64,000 nucleotides of DNA, taken from Nitrosomonas communis. Lineage in GTDB: Bacteria; Pseudomonadota; Gammaproteobacteria; Burkholderiales; Nitrosomonadaceae. The notes under the pieces are model-generated. The model had not been told where the DNA came from. It saw only the letters and a list, made by a program, of their open reading frames with translations, and made no database searches. The translations under genes were made by a program, and so were the position numbers. Position 1 is the first letter of the stretch, and each line of letters begins with the position of its first letter. The stretch covers positions 1 to 64,000 of the forward strand of contig NZ_JAGFJM010000052.1 of assembly GCF_024102715.1 (NCBI RefSeq), given 5' to 3'. Below, piece by piece: positions 34,379 through 44,862 of this stretch.

Positions 34379-35872
34379 TTGTCTGTTGAATCAAAAAAAC
34401 CAGAAACACCCCTTACTACAACCCTCACCACGTTTGACTTCGAAGCACTGGGGCTAATTCAGCCCATCATACGCGCCGTTACTGACGCCGGCTACACCAC
34501 TCCGACGCCCATCCAGGTGAAAGCTATTCCACAAATATTGTGCGGTGGCGACCTGCTTGCTGGCGCACAAACAGGTACCGGTAAAACCGCAGGTTTCACT
34601 TTACCCATCCTGCAGCTACTGAGCCGCAGAAAATCTACCGCTATGACAGGCGGCCGCCCGCGTTGTCTGATATTGACGCCTACGCGTGAACTCGCTGCAC
34701 AAGTAGAAGAAGCAGTCGGAACCTATGGCAAATATCTGCCACTGACTTCTACCGTGATATTTGGCGGCGTGAATATCAATCCGCAAATCACACGCTTGCG
34801 CAAGCCTCTGGATATTCTGGTGGCCACCCCCGGCCGTCTGCTCGATCATGCAGGGCAGAAAACGCTGGATTTATCCGCCATTGAGATTCTGGTGCTGGAT
34901 GAAGCCGATCGCATGCTGGATATGGGTTTCATTCACGATATCAAGAAGATTCTTGCGTTGCTGCCTAAACAAAGGCAAAGCCTACTGTTCTCAGCCACAT
35001 TCTCTGATGAAATCAGGGCGCTGGCCGCTGGCCTGTTGCACAACCCCGGTTATGTTGAAGCTGCTCGCCGCAACACTGCATCGGAATTGGTCGAGCAAAC
35101 AGTGCATTTAGTGGATCAAAGCCATAAACGTGAGCTGATGAGCCATCTGATCAAGCAGCATAACTGGCAGCAAGTGCTGGTTTTTACCCGTACCAAGCAT
35201 GGCGCCAATCGCCTGACAGAAAAGCTGCTCAAAGATGGTATCGAGGCCGCCGCCATTCATGGCAACAAGAGTCAAGGCGCCCGCAGCAAAGCCTTGTCCC
35301 AATTCAAGGAAGGATCAATACGCGTGCTGGTAGCGACCGATATCGCCGCACGCGGCCTGGATATCGATCAGCTACCGCAGGTAGTCAATTTTGAATTACC
35401 GAACGTCCCCGAAGACTATGTGCACCGCATCGGCCGCACGGGCCGGGCAGGCAGCCCGGGTGCAGCGATATCGCTGGTAGATCAGGAAGAAATGAAGCAC
35501 CTTCGTGGGATTGAACGTTTGATTAAACGCGAGATTCCAAAAATAGCCGTCGCAGGATTTGTCGCACCTGTCAGAATGGAAACGGTGGCAGCACGATCAT
35601 CCAAGCAGCGTCACCGCGCTGACAACCAAGGCCTGAAGACAGACAGAAACGGCAAACAAGCTGAAGAACGCAGCAAGCTACCGGCAAATGGACGCGTGGG
35701 AAAGAAGCAGTTAGGACAGCATCATCTCAACCATACGCTTAAATCAAAACCGGCAAGCAGTCAGCTACCAGGTAATGTGCCCACCTCAGCCACCAAACAA
35801 TCTGCCAAAGGAATGTCCGAAGCCGCGCGCCATCAGGCCATGTCCCAGACAAGCCGGCTGTCAGGCAGATAA
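34379..35872 (+). CDS. rhlE: DEAD-box RNA helicase, RhlE-like
   Basis: The helicase (497 residues from the chosen TTG) has all DEAD motifs: Q motif ([10 protein letters not shown]), [11 protein letters not shown], Ia [36 protein letters not shown] and [12 protein letters not shown]. It should unwind short RNA duplexes, mostly in ribosome assembly or RNA decay. The C-terminal about 100 residues are basic, Gln/Lys-rich and poorly conserved, as is usual for RhlE proteins. AGGAG lies 9 nt before the TTG at 34379, whereas the longer frame from 34298 has no Shine-Dalgarno sequence and would add 27 atypical residues. Confidence 0.9.
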   Translation: MSVESKKPETPLTTTLTTFDFEALGLIQPIIRAVTDAGYTTPTPIQVKAIPQILCGGDLLAGAQTGTGKTAGFTLPILQLLSRRKSTAMTGGRPRCLILTPTRELAAQVEEAVGTYGKYLPLTSTVIFGGVNINPQITRLRKPLDILVATPGRLLDHAGQKTLDLSAIEILVLDEADRMLDMGFIHDIKKILALLPKQRQSLLFSATFSDEIRALAAGLLHNPGYVEAARRNTASELVEQTVHLVDQSHKRELMSHLIKQHNWQQVLVFTRTKHGANRLTEKLLKDGIEAAAIHGNKSQGARSKALSQFKEGSIRVLVATDIAARGLDIDQLPQVVNFELPNVPEDYVHRIGRTGRAGSPGAAISLVDQEEMKHLRGIERLIKREIPKIAVAGFVAPVRMETVAARSSKQRHRADNQGLKTDRNGKQAEERSKLPANGRVGKKQLGQHHLNHTLKSKPASSQLPGNVPTSATKQSAKGMSEAARHQAMSQTSRLSGR

Positions 35873-35963
35873 TAGCTTTTGTATGGGCGCTACCAGCAGG
35901 TAATCGCAGCGAAACTCGCGTAACCGTTCAAACAGCGCCAGCCTGGAGTAAAGGAGTTCATGA

Positions 35964-37892
35964 GTGATGACGCTAAGCTTTTCAAAATCAACTCTGCAGA
36001 AACCGCAAAACAGCAGATGGATAGCCCTGAGATTAAGCGCGCTACATTTATACTGCTTAGCCAATCGCTCCCATGCAGTAAAGTGGCGTCAATGCTTCGG
36101 AACATGGCCAGCCGGCCCTGTTGGCTATTTCCTCACCTGCCTGCTGGCATGGATTAGCATGCCAGTGGCGCTCGCTCAGGATGATGCCTGCGCCCAGATC
36201 AGCGAGGCGCATATCTGGATCTCGCCCCGCAACCCCGAAGCCGATGGGCCAATCAAGATCATGGCCGTGTCCACAAACGGTCCCGCGTCGGAACTCGCCC
36301 TGATCGACAGTCAAGGCCGACGCGTACCTGTGCCGGCCCACCGCCGCGGCGGCCCGCCTTGGAGTCTTGCCGCCGAACTGACAGGATTCAACGAAGGACA
36401 TTATCGCGTGGAAGCGAGCAGAGATGGCAGGTTGATCGCGTGCCAGCGCCTCGCCATTGGCCGCGCCATTGACGATTCAAGCATACCAGTAAGAAATGCC
36501 CAAACATGGGATCTTGCCACTGAAGCCTTTTATTCCGCCTGGATCGAAACATTGTTTGGCGCACCGCCTGAAGAAAACCTCAGCTTCCCTTCCCTACAGC
36601 CAGTGTTGCGCAACAGTGCGCGCAACTTCCTGCACAATCATCTCGGCCTCAACGAAGACGATAACCTGCCGCTTACTCCCGATTGCGCCGACCTACCCTA
36701 TACCTTGCGAGCTTATTTTGCCTGGAAGATCAGTTTGCCAATCGCCTTCCGCGCCTGCAACCGTGGTTCGGCCAAGATGCCACCGCACTGCAGCGCAGCC
36801 ACCGTCAAGACCGAATTTACCCACGGCATCAATTCGCAGGCCAGCTTCAGGAAAATCAGCCGGCAGTTGGTGAATACGGTTCATTCTGGCTCGTTGCGCA
36901 CCGGGCTTAAGAACGAATCCACTGATCTGTATCCCATCTCGCTCAGCCGCGAAACACTCTGGCCGGGAACGGTTTATGCCGATCCCTACGGTCATGTATT
37001 GGTCCTGGTTGAATGGCTGCCGCAGACGGAAGGCCGCCCGGGCAGTTTGCTGGCGGTCGACGCCCAGCCGGACAACACGGTCAACCGCAAGCGCGTATGG
37101 GAAGGCACCATGCTGTTCGCCAATAGTACAAGCGCCGGACCAGGCTTCAAGGCTTTCCGGCCATTAGTCCCCACAGCCTCCGGCAGATGGCGAGCACTTG
37201 CCAACGAGGAACTGATCGACCAGTCCGATTTCGCGCCCTTTTCCTTAGAACAAGATCAGTTCACTCCTGATGACTTCTATACCAGGCTGGCCAAACTCAT
37301 CAATCCCAACGGCCTTGATCCCAAGCAAGCTTACGAAGCTGCCCTGGACGCCTTGGTCGAGCAAATCGAAACCCGCGTGATTTCAGTGAACAATGGCGAG
37401 ACGTATTTCCGCAAATACCCTGGCAGCGTCATTCCCATGCCTCGCGGCGCGGCGATTTTTCAGACTATCGGCCCTTGGGAGGATTACTCCACGCCTTCCC
37501 GCGACATGCGCCTCCTCATTGCCATTAATGTGCTAAATGACTTGCCCGGCAAGATCGTGCGCCACCCCGCATTGTTCGTGCTGAATGGCCAGCATCCTGA
37601 AGAAGCCAAGGTCGAAATCATGCAGCATCACGCAAAACGCATCCATGAGCGCAGCATCCGTTATACGCGCACGGATGGCAGTTCGTGGACGCTGTCCGTG
37701 GCTGAGGTGCTGGCACGCAAACCGGCTTATGAAATGGCTTATAATCCCAATGACTGCGCCGAAAAACGCTGGGGCGCCAAACCCAACACGGAAGAATATG
37801 CCACCTGCCGCCGCCACGCACCCGCAGAACAGCACGCCAAAATGGAGCAATACCGCATCTGGTTCCGTGAAATACGCAGACCGGTACCATGA
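35964..37892 (+). CDS. Exported protein of unknown function, 642 residues
   Basis: The frame starts GTG-ATG with AAAGGAG 7 nt upstream, which supports this start. A hydrophobic segment at about residues 53-70 followed by MPVALAQDD looks like a signal sequence that starts unusually late. After it come a beta-rich part (AHIWISPRNPEADGPIKIM, VEASRDGRLIACQ) and a large second part with several Asn/Asp-Trp segments and PYGHVLVLVEWLP. I know no named family, but length and composition suggest a real secreted or periplasmic protein. It follows RhlE by 91 nt. Higher GC than its neighbours may hint at a different history. Confidence 0.65.
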   Translation: MMTLSFSKSTLQKPQNSRWIALRLSALHLYCLANRSHAVKWRQCFGTWPAGPVGYFLTCLLAWISMPVALAQDDACAQISEAHIWISPRNPEADGPIKIMAVSTNGPASELALIDSQGRRVPVPAHRRGGPPWSLAAELTGFNEGHYRVEASRDGRLIACQRLAIGRAIDDSSIPVRNAQTWDLATEAFYSAWIETLFGAPPEENLSFPSLQPVLRNSARNFLHNHLGLNEDDNLPLTPDCADLPYTLRAYFAWKISLPIAFRACNRGSAKMPPHCSAATVKTEFTHGINSQASFRKISRQLVNTVHSGSLRTGLKNESTDLYPISLSRETLWPGTVYADPYGHVLVLVEWLPQTEGRPGSLLAVDAQPDNTVNRKRVWEGTMLFANSTSAGPGFKAFRPLVPTASGRWRALANEELIDQSDFAPFSLEQDQFTPDDFYTRLAKLINPNGLDPKQAYEAALDALVEQIETRVISVNNGETYFRKYPGSVIPMPRGAAIFQTIGPWEDYSTPSRDMRLLIAINVLNDLPGKIVRHPALFVLNGQHPEEAKVEIMQHHAKRIHERSIRYTRTDGSSWTLSVAEVLARKPAYEMAYNPNDCAEKRWGAKPNTEEYATCRRHAPAEQHAKMEQYRIWFREIRRPVP

Positions 37893-38087
37893 AAATACCC
37901 TCAGAGCGTAAAGGAAACGCTACCGCATATTATTTATTCATATGCATCTTCGATAAGAAAGGATCACGCTTTTTTTCTTTCACCTAGCGAGTATATCGTC
38001 TAAGTGTTTCTGCAGCTTTTGCCAAACTGGCATCTCCAGGTTCGATAGATTGCGGGTGCAGCATGTCTGCTTAACCGTTTGACCCGG

Positions 38088-39656
38088 TCAAAGATGGTCA
38101 ACGGTTTTTAATCGTGCCACCACGGCTTCGACAGTGGTCGCCGCCACCATCCAACGCATTTCAGCAGGCGTTAGCGGCTCCGCTGTTCTTAACTGCAACT
38201 CCAGAATGGTGATATCCGCTTCGGAAGCATCTTTGCCTGCCACGCTGCGGGCTTGAACACGCTGCCTGAGCAATGCTTCCGGCACAGCAAAATCCAGGAT
38301 ATGAAATGCTACTGCACAACGCGCAGCGAGCTGCTGGAATAATTCACGTTGCCAGCGCGCAATGAAAGTAGCATCTATTAGTACGTTCCAGCCTGAGTTC
38401 AGCAGCGTCTCGGCAAGCTCTGCCAGATGGGCATAGGTGCGCCGGGAAAACTCCCTGCTGTAAATGCCCCTTTCAGCCACTGTGCCGCTTTTGGCCAGCG
38501 CATCCAGTCCCGCCAGGCGTTTGCGCTCGATGTCGGAGCGCAGGCTGATCATCTCCATTTGCATGATCAACTGCTGGCTAAACACGGTCTTACCTGAACC
38601 TGACAAGCCATGCGTGATCATTAGCACGGGTTTAGCCGGCCGGGTAAGTCCATCAGCCAGCCGGAGATGCGCCAACCCTTGCTGCTTTTCGTGTTCTACT
38701 TGCTCTTTAGACAAATGCGGCTGGCTTGCGCGGATAAAGGCAACCTTGGCACGCACCATGGCGCGGTAAACCGTGTAGTAACGCATGAGTTTTATGCCAA
38801 CATAATCACCGGTGCGCTCCAGGTAACGGTTAAGAAAACGGCAAGCAAGATCACGATGATCACGATACAACAAGTCCATGTAACAGAACGCGGCTTCTGA
38901 GATCACATCGATCCAGCGCAACGCCGGATTGAATTCAATGCAATCAAAAATCAGCAGTTTCCCTGCTTCCCACGCCATGTTGCCGAGATGTAAATCACCA
39001 TGGCATTCCCGCACATGACCCTGAGCGCGGCGCTTGTCAAAATCAGGCAATAACCTGCTGTGCTCGGCTGCACTCCATTGCTGAATAGCCTCCAGCCAGT
39101 TAAGCGCTGCAGGATACTTGCCAGTCTGCAGCGTGATCTGCTGAAAGTTTTCGGTAACCGGCTGCCAGATGGTTGTCGCCCTGCCCCATGGTGAATCGTC
39201 TGGCACGCAAGGGATATGCGCATGAAATACCGCCAAGGTGCTGGCAATCGTATCGATCTGCTGCAGCGATAATTGCGCCAACTCGTCGAGTCGGTCCAGA
39301 GTTGACGCTGGATCAAACTGGCGCATTTTGATGGCATAATCCAGCACCGGGCCGGAGCCGTTGATGCAGGGTGCCGCTGCTTCTCCGTTAAAGGTGACGA
39401 CTGCAAGATAGACATCCGGCGCGAGCCGGCGGTTGAGGCGCAGCTCCTCCTCGCAATAGAAGCGGCGCTTATCCAGCGTGCTGAAATCAAGAAAGCCAAG
39501 ATTCAGCGGCTTCTTCAACTTGTAAACGTAATCGCCTGTGAGTAGCAGATGGGAAATATGCGTCTCCACATGCTGAATATGCCTGACCGGGTGGGGATAA
39601 CACCCGGGATCAAGCAATGCTTCAACCAGCTGGTTCTGGGCGCTGCCTTCTTTCAT
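38088..39656 (-). CDS. Aminoglycoside phosphotransferase-like / AAA kinase fusion
   Basis: The 522-residue protein has an N-terminal phosphotransferase-like domain (HISHLLLTGDYVYKLKKPLN, CHGDLHLGNMAWEAGKLLIF then DCIEF, the Brenner-like HGDLHxxN motif) and a C-terminal P-loop domain (ITHGLSGSGKTVFSQQLI) similar to gluconate-kinase or zeta-toxin-like kinases. Such fusions are annotated as bifunctional aminoglycoside phosphotransferase/ATP-binding proteins; no true antibiotic resistance role is implied. It lies 28 nt after a DksA-like gene on the same strand. Confidence 0.85.
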   Translation of the reverse strand: MKEGSAQNQLVEALLDPGCYPHPVRHIQHVETHISHLLLTGDYVYKLKKPLNLGFLDFSTLDKRRFYCEEELRLNRRLAPDVYLAVVTFNGEAAAPCINGSGPVLDYAIKMRQFDPASTLDRLDELAQLSLQQIDTIASTLAVFHAHIPCVPDDSPWGRATTIWQPVTENFQQITLQTGKYPAALNWLEAIQQWSAAEHSRLLPDFDKRRAQGHVRECHGDLHLGNMAWEAGKLLIFDCIEFNPALRWIDVISEAAFCYMDLLYRDHRDLACRFLNRYLERTGDYVGIKLMRYYTVYRAMVRAKVAFIRASQPHLSKEQVEHEKQQGLAHLRLADGLTRPAKPVLMITHGLSGSGKTVFSQQLIMQMEMISLRSDIERKRLAGLDALAKSGTVAERGIYSREFSRRTYAHLAELAETLLNSGWNVLIDATFIARWQRELFQQLAARCAVAFHILDFAVPEALLRQRVQARSVAGKDASEADITILELQLRTAEPLTPAEMRWMVAATTVEAVVARLKTVDHL

Positions 39657-39684
39657 GTTGTCCTAGCCATTATCCCGGCCTTTC

Positions 39685-40083
39685 TCAGAGACTCGGATGC
39701 CCCTCATGCGCATACATCTGCTCATGCCTTTCCTGGCAGCTTACACAACGCATAGCTGTCGGGTAAGCCAGCAAGCGTTGCAAGCCGATTTCCATGCCGC
39801 AATCAGCACACTCATTCAGATTGCCTGCTCTGACTTGTGCTAATTTGGTTTCAATCTCGCGCAATTCGTTAATTTGGCGATCGACCCGCACGATGTTCAG
39901 ATCAGCCAGCACATCAGCCAGCGATATATCACAGCTATCACCGGGGTCATTGTCCATTATGGCCGCTAGGTGCTGATTTTCTCGCTCGTCGAGCTCAGCA
40001 CGGATTTCTTCGAGCAGTGCGTGCTGACGTTGGCGTAATTTATTTTCAATTGATTCGATCTCGCTCTGGGTCAGTTGCGTCAT
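39685..40083 (-). CDS. TraR/DksA-family zinc finger protein
   Basis: The 132-residue protein has an N-terminal coiled-coil (IENKLRQRQHALLEEIRAEL), an acidic loop DNDPGDSCDISLADV, then a four-Cys zinc finger formed by ECADCG and RCVSCQ, with a conserved RLLAYPTAMRC between. DksA-like proteins enter the RNA polymerase secondary channel and work with ppGpp, so this could act with the RelA encoded at 60.7 kb. The tip residues D-x-x-D/A are only partly like DksA. It is the first gene of a pair with the kinase fusion. Confidence 0.85.
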   Translation of the reverse strand: MTQLTQSEIESIENKLRQRQHALLEEIRAELDERENQHLAAIMDNDPGDSCDISLADVLADLNIVRVDRQINELREIETKLAQVRAGNLNECADCGMEIGLQRLLAYPTAMRCVSCQERHEQMYAHEGHPSL

Positions 40084-40317
40084 GATTCATCTTCCTGGCT
40101 AAAAGAACAATTATCCTCTTTTAACCCAAAGGGCGCACAGCAAAAAATCGACAGATACAGTGTAGTGTTTGTTATGTTGGCAAGGACACTAATTTTAACC
40201 AATTGATCCAATCCAAACTGCCAGAAGACGGGATACGAGACCTTCCAAGACTATAAAAATAACCGCTTACAATGCAAAACCGATATTGATTCTGGTTGAG
40301 GTTGAATTCATTGCCAT

Positions 40318-41070
40318 TTAAACCAACAACCTCAGTCCCACCAAAAAAGTCACGATCTCAAAACTACGCTTGATAAAGCGATTACCTTTGACGATGGCGA
40401 AATGTGCACCGAGATAGCCGCCGACCATCGAACCCAATAACAACGCCGGCAGCCAGTCCCATTTGATTTCACCGAGCATACCGAGTGTCACCGCTCCAGC
40501 GCCATTCCAGAACAATCCAACCAAAACCAGGGTATAGGCCACAGCCTGCTTGTAATCCAGCCCAAACCAGTAAACGAGCCAAAGCGTCACGAACAACCCC
40601 GTCCCAGAGGTCAATGAACCATTGAGCACACCAATCAAACACAACACTAAACCACCGACAAGGTACCCCGGCCGATCACGATGTCGCAAGTCTGCCGTTA
40701 CCCCGAGTTGCGGTGTAAAAAATGAGTAAAGACTCATACCTATCGTCAGCATGCCCAACGCCATTTGTGCTGCGCGGTCCGGCACATTAAGAATTACCGC
40801 TGCTCCCGCCACTACCCCAGGCAAGCCCGCAGCTATTACTAAGATAGCAAAACGAATATCGAGCGACCTTTCCCGCCAGTGACGCAATGTTGCTCCCACC
40901 CCGAGTGCAACGCTGGCGATCTTATGGGTGGCGAGCGCTATCCCAAACGGCAGTCCCAAAAATATCAAGGCAGGCAATTGAATCAATCCTGCCCCACCTC
41001 CGGCTAGCGCTGAAAAGGCGTTAGCCGCCAATGAAACCAGCAATAATACGATCTGTTCACTCCAATCCAC
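40318..41070 (-). CDS. TauE/SafE family anion exporter-like membrane protein
   Basis: The 250-residue membrane protein has 7-8 predicted helices, the N-terminal repeat GGGAGLIQLPALIFLGLP and the C-terminal GSMVGGYLGAHFAIVKGNRF, both typical of TauE/SafE carriers, which move sulfite, sulfoacetate or similar anions. Substrate not readable. It seems monocistronic; the DksA-like gene lies 234 nt beyond its 3' end. Confidence 0.88.
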   Translation of the reverse strand: MDWSEQIVLLLVSLAANAFSALAGGGAGLIQLPALIFLGLPFGIALATHKIASVALGVGATLRHWRERSLDIRFAILVIAAGLPGVVAGAAVILNVPDRAAQMALGMLTIGMSLYSFFTPQLGVTADLRHRDRPGYLVGGLVLCLIGVLNGSLTSGTGLFVTLWLVYWFGLDYKQAVAYTLVLVGLFWNGAGAVTLGMLGEIKWDWLPALLLGSMVGGYLGAHFAIVKGNRFIKRSFEIVTFLVGLRLLV

Positions 41071-41400
41071 CGCTCTCTCGCGTTACAATGAACAATTAAA
41101 TTTTCTCCACGATACGATTAAGATTACCTGTTGACTCCTGTTCATCGGCAAAATCACCTGTACAACCCCGAGAAGACATTTAAATTATTCCGTTAGACGA
41201 TAAAATGACATCACTCATTGCGGTAAACAGGCAACCACAAGCAGTATACCCAAAAGCAATATAAAGCCGTCATTCAGTATATTCATCATGTAACACTTTC
41301 ATTGGTAAGCCGCAGATATAATCTAATCATCTAGGATAATCGACCATGCGCTTCTGTGACAGTAGCGACCCTATGCGCGTTGCACAGTTAGCCTGATTCG
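41071..41400. other. Intergenic region, 330 nt
   Basis: No supported gene. It contains the upstream region of the TauE-like gene (leftward) and the 3' end of the GGDEF-EAL gene; no strong hairpin or promoter was recognised. Confidence 0.4.
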
Positions 41401-44007
41401 CTATCGCCTTGGCAGACAAGCCTGCCCGTTAACGTCATTCAGAACCTTGATAAAATCTTCCAGCGGGACTGGCCTGCCGAAATAATAACCCTGCAGTTCA
41501 TGGCATCCCTGAGTAGTCAGCGATGTCGCCTGCTCAAGTGTCTCTACACCCTCCGCAGTAACCCGGAGATCCAAGCTTTTCGCCAATGCGAGAATTGCCT
41601 GTACAATGGCCTCATCCTGACTGCTTTGGGCAATGCTGGATACAAACGAACGATCGATCTTGAGTCCCGTGATTGGGAAGCGTTTGAGGTATGCCAAGGA
41701 AGAGTAACCGGTGCCAAAATCGTCGATCGCGATTCCGCCGATGCCGAGCTCTCGCAGCTCGTGAAGAATCTGCGAAGCCTGTTGCGGCCCCTTCATCAGC
41801 AGACTCTCGGTCAACTCGAGCTCCAGCCGACCTGCATCGACTCCAGTAGTCCTGACTGCTCGCAACAGGCCTTCCCGTAAGCTCGGCTTGCCAAGCTGCC
41901 GTGCCGAAACGTTCACCGCAATATTGATTCGCCTGCTGCTGGCCTGGTCCAAGCGCAGGATATCCTCGCATACCTGCCGGATGATCCAACCCCAGAAGTC
42001 AATAATCAACCCGGTCTCCTCGAGTAATGGCACAAACTTCGAGGGTGGCATCAATCCTTGTTCGGGATGGCGCCAGCGCAACAACGCCTCCGCGCCAACA
42101 ATCACTGAAGTAGACGCCTGCACTTTGGGCTGGTAATAGATGGTCATTTCATTACGCTCCAGTACGTGCCGCAACTGCCCTTCCAGCTGAAGACGCTCGA
42201 GGCCTCCTCCATTCATACGCGCATGGAAAAACTGCACGCCGTTGCGACCCTGTCCCTTGACCTCGTACATTGCCGCATCGGCGTTCTTCAACAGTTCCTC
42301 CAGCGTTTCACCGTCTTTGGGGTAGAGGGCAATGCCGACGCTTGCACTGATGAAAGTCTCATGCCCGTTCAGGTTCACCCCTTCGGTCATCCGCTCTGCG
42401 ATCTTGCGCGCCAAGCCTGCGGCGATTTCTGTTCGTGGCAAATCTTCGATCAAGACGACGAATTCATCTCCGCTCAAGCGCGCCACAACATCGTGCGCAC
42501 GCACACACTCGCGAATGCGTGAAGCGGCCACTTTGAGCAATGCATCGCCTGCAGCATGTCCAAGCGAATCGTTAACTGCTTTGAACCGGTCAAGATCAAG
42601 AAAAAGTAGTCCAAGTGGGCGATTGCTTGCCTGCATCCGTTCTATGGCTCTGCGCAAGTGATCATAGAAATGCTTGCGGTTTGGCAATCCCGTCAAAAAA
42701 TCATAATGAGCAAGCAGATCGAGCTCGCGGCTTGAGCGATAGCGATCAATTGCGATAGAGCACATCTGGCTTGCGATATGCACAAGCTGACCATCCCGCT
42801 CGAAGCCGCGGTCTGAACTGGCGCGATAGTGCGCGAGCACCAGACCGATAGTATCCCCTGTGGAACCCCTGATTGGCTCCAGAATAGTTTGACTGACCGC
42901 CAGTCGCTCCATGAGTTGCTGGTAGGGACGGGACCCGAACCAACGGTTGGGTATCTCGCTATCGATACAATCCGGATCATCCTTGTACCGACCGATGCGC
43001 GGGTGAAGAGCCAGCAACTGTTCCTGGTACCAAGACGGTAGACTGCGGCCAGTGACAACATTCAGATTGGTCGTACGGCCATCTTCGCAGAAGAAAATGG
43101 CACAGAACATATCGCCTGATTCGCGCTCAATGGCATTTGCCACCACAAATAGCGCATCTTCCAGCGGCGCCCCGCGCACTACCTTTTCAAGAACGGTCTT
43201 TTCTGTGGACAGCAACACCTCTGCTCGCCTGCTTTCGCTCACATCCCTGAAGATGGAGATTCGTCCCACCACCTCTCCCAGAACACGCTGGGGACGCGAT
43301 ATCCATTCGAAGGAACGACCATCCTGGAGTTCTAAATACTCAGTCAGCTCAATGGTAGGCGCAGCCAGCAATTGTTGGTTGCGTTCCAGAAAAACCTTCG
43401 GATCGCGGATTTTTGCCGCTAGCGAGGTGAAGAGCATGCAATCACCTTGCATTGACTCACACTCACGCTCAGTCAGCTTCCACAGCTCAAGATAGCGGGT
43501 ATTGCACGCCACAACCCGTCCGTGGCCATCAATTGCCACAATTCCTTCAGCCGTCGACTCCAATATCGCCGAAAACAGTGAGTTGGCTGTACGTAGCCGC
43601 TGCTCCGCTTCGGTACGCCGTTCCAGCTCACTCATGGCGATGTCCAGCATCCTGCGCGGATACGCTTGCGCTGCACGGAACACCAGAAATCCTATCAACG
43701 CACCCGGAAGCAAACCAAGCGCCGCAGCAATGAATATGGGTTGCAGAGGTCGCAATACGGCCAAGGTAGTCCTGCTCCCGTCTGCTTTACGTAACTCAAC
43801 GTGCTTCCGGACAAAACCCAGCGCACTGTTGCTATCCGCTGCGTTCGGAATGACTTTGCTCCCACTGCCAATAGTGACAGCACGCAGCAGTTGCTCCAGT
43901 GCGTCCCGGCCTCCACCGCTTAGGCTTAGGGAGTGCGATTGCTTTTGTAGTTTGACCACCTCGGAGAGTATCGCCGCCTCATTCTCCGCGAGCAGATGCT
44001 GCATCAC
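41401..44007 (-). CDS. PAS-GAF-GGDEF-EAL cyclic-di-GMP enzyme (main part of a frameshifted gene)
   Basis: The 868-residue frame has an N-terminal periplasmic part, a membrane helix (FIAAALGLLPGALIGFLVFR, about residues 92-111), a PAS domain (ILESTAEGIVAIDGHGRVVA), a GAF domain (about 275-440), a GGDEF domain with LSGDEFVVL and an RxxD I-site (RAHD) 5 residues before it, and an EAL domain (GAEALLRW, DDFGTGYSSLAYL, KIDRSF). SGDEF is commonly active, so both synthesis and breakdown of cyclic-di-GMP are possible. The normal start with the first membrane helix lies in the frame 44004-44180. Inserting one T in the TTT run at 44016-44018 joins the two frames as ...LGFWFYVMQHLLAEN. Confidence 0.9.
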   Translation of the reverse strand: MMQHLLAENEAAILSEVVKLQKQSHSLSLSGGGRDALEQLLRAVTIGSGSKVIPNAADSNSALGFVRKHVELRKADGSRTTLAVLRPLQPIFIAAALGLLPGALIGFLVFRAAQAYPRRMLDIAMSELERRTEAEQRLRTANSLFSAILESTAEGIVAIDGHGRVVACNTRYLELWKLTERECESMQGDCMLFTSLAAKIRDPKVFLERNQQLLAAPTIELTEYLELQDGRSFEWISRPQRVLGEVVGRISIFRDVSESRRAEVLLSTEKTVLEKVVRGAPLEDALFVVANAIERESGDMFCAIFFCEDGRTTNLNVVTGRSLPSWYQEQLLALHPRIGRYKDDPDCIDSEIPNRWFGSRPYQQLMERLAVSQTILEPIRGSTGDTIGLVLAHYRASSDRGFERDGQLVHIASQMCSIAIDRYRSSRELDLLAHYDFLTGLPNRKHFYDHLRRAIERMQASNRPLGLLFLDLDRFKAVNDSLGHAAGDALLKVAASRIRECVRAHDVVARLSGDEFVVLIEDLPRTEIAAGLARKIAERMTEGVNLNGHETFISASVGIALYPKDGETLEELLKNADAAMYEVKGQGRNGVQFFHARMNGGGLERLQLEGQLRHVLERNEMTIYYQPKVQASTSVIVGAEALLRWRHPEQGLMPPSKFVPLLEETGLIIDFWGWIIRQVCEDILRLDQASSRRINIAVNVSARQLGKPSLREGLLRAVRTTGVDAGRLELELTESLLMKGPQQASQILHELRELGIGGIAIDDFGTGYSSLAYLKRFPITGLKIDRSFVSSIAQSSQDEAIVQAILALAKSLDLRVTAEGVETLEQATSLTTQGCHELQGYYFGRPVPLEDFIKVLNDVNGQACLPRR

Positions 44008-44180
44008 ATAGAACCAAAGCCCAGCACCAGCAATGGAATCAGCAATGCCGCAGCAATAGCTGCCAGCCAGGCGATCCTGCTAATCCGTTGCCCAAGCTGA
44101 TCAGCATCAGGAGCGCTGACCGCTGCTTTTGCGCACAAACTCGTTGTCGTGCGTTCCCTGACCGTTGTACTGTTAAACAT
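44004..44180 (-). pseudogene. N-terminal part of the GGDEF-EAL gene, separated by a 1-nt frameshift
   Basis: From the ATG at 44180 this 58-codon frame encodes a polar start and one hydrophobic helix, ISRIAWLAAIAAALLIPLLV then LGFGSM, ending at TGA inside the overlap with the GGDEF-EAL frame. A membrane-anchored sensor of this kind normally has this helix followed by a periplasmic part, exactly what starts the other frame. One extra T would give a continuous protein of about 926 residues. It may be a real mutation, slippage or a sequencing error in a homopolymer. Confidence 0.65.
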
Positions 44181-44862
44181 TTTCTGGCAGGCGCATTGTT
44201 GCAACAGGTATTACCCCCAGAAAAATCGGTACAATAATAAATATCAATGCATTACCTGTTACCGTCCCCTTATTCATAATCATTCGTGATTGAATTTGTT
44301 GATCACGGAAGTGTTCAGCCGATTGCTGCCAATCTCCTCAACTTGATGGATTATCATGCCTTATTAGCAGATTATTGCCACTTAATTGCCAGCGACATTA
44401 AAGTGGAATAGCTGGTCAATGAGTTACTTTTTTCTCGCAAAATGAGGAATCAGGCCCCGGCAGCGAGCATGACATAACATCTCATGCCTGCAATTATGCT
44501 TAAATCCTTTATGCCTTGAGGGAAAAAACAACCAGATAAAAAGCTGTTAATTCAACGCGCACAGGAAAATAAACGCTTTTTCATCAGAAATGAATGCAGT
44601 CGGAAGCGGATTGATTTTCCAAACATTGATAATCGATCAGCTCTTGCGTAATGCGGCAGGTATTGACTGCCATCTCGCTGTACAAGCGATACGCGCTTTG
44701 GTGTTTGCTGCAGCAACAACTTAATTCATAGCGAACTGGTCTGCCACTGGCAACTCACCGCTCCTGAAATGCGCTGAAGAACACACTCTATAACGATAGT
44801 AGCGCTGGTTTTTAGCACAAATGAGTGAGATTGAAACATCCTTCTTTGAATTAGCAACGATC
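44181..44862. other. Intergenic region upstream of the nitrosocyanin promoter
   Basis: About 680 nt with no supported gene. A 41-codon open frame at 44286-44411 (GTG start) has no ribosome-binding site and no recognisable relative. The region is AT-rich and may contain remnants. Confidence 0.4.

Noticed and set aside
38088..39656. Antibiotic-resistance gene
   Set aside because: The phosphotransferase-like fold is shared by many kinases; the fusion with a P-loop domain is a housekeeping-type architecture.
44286..44411. 41-codon GTG frame upstream of nitrosocyanin
   Set aside because: No Shine-Dalgarno sequence and no recognisable relative; likely chance.
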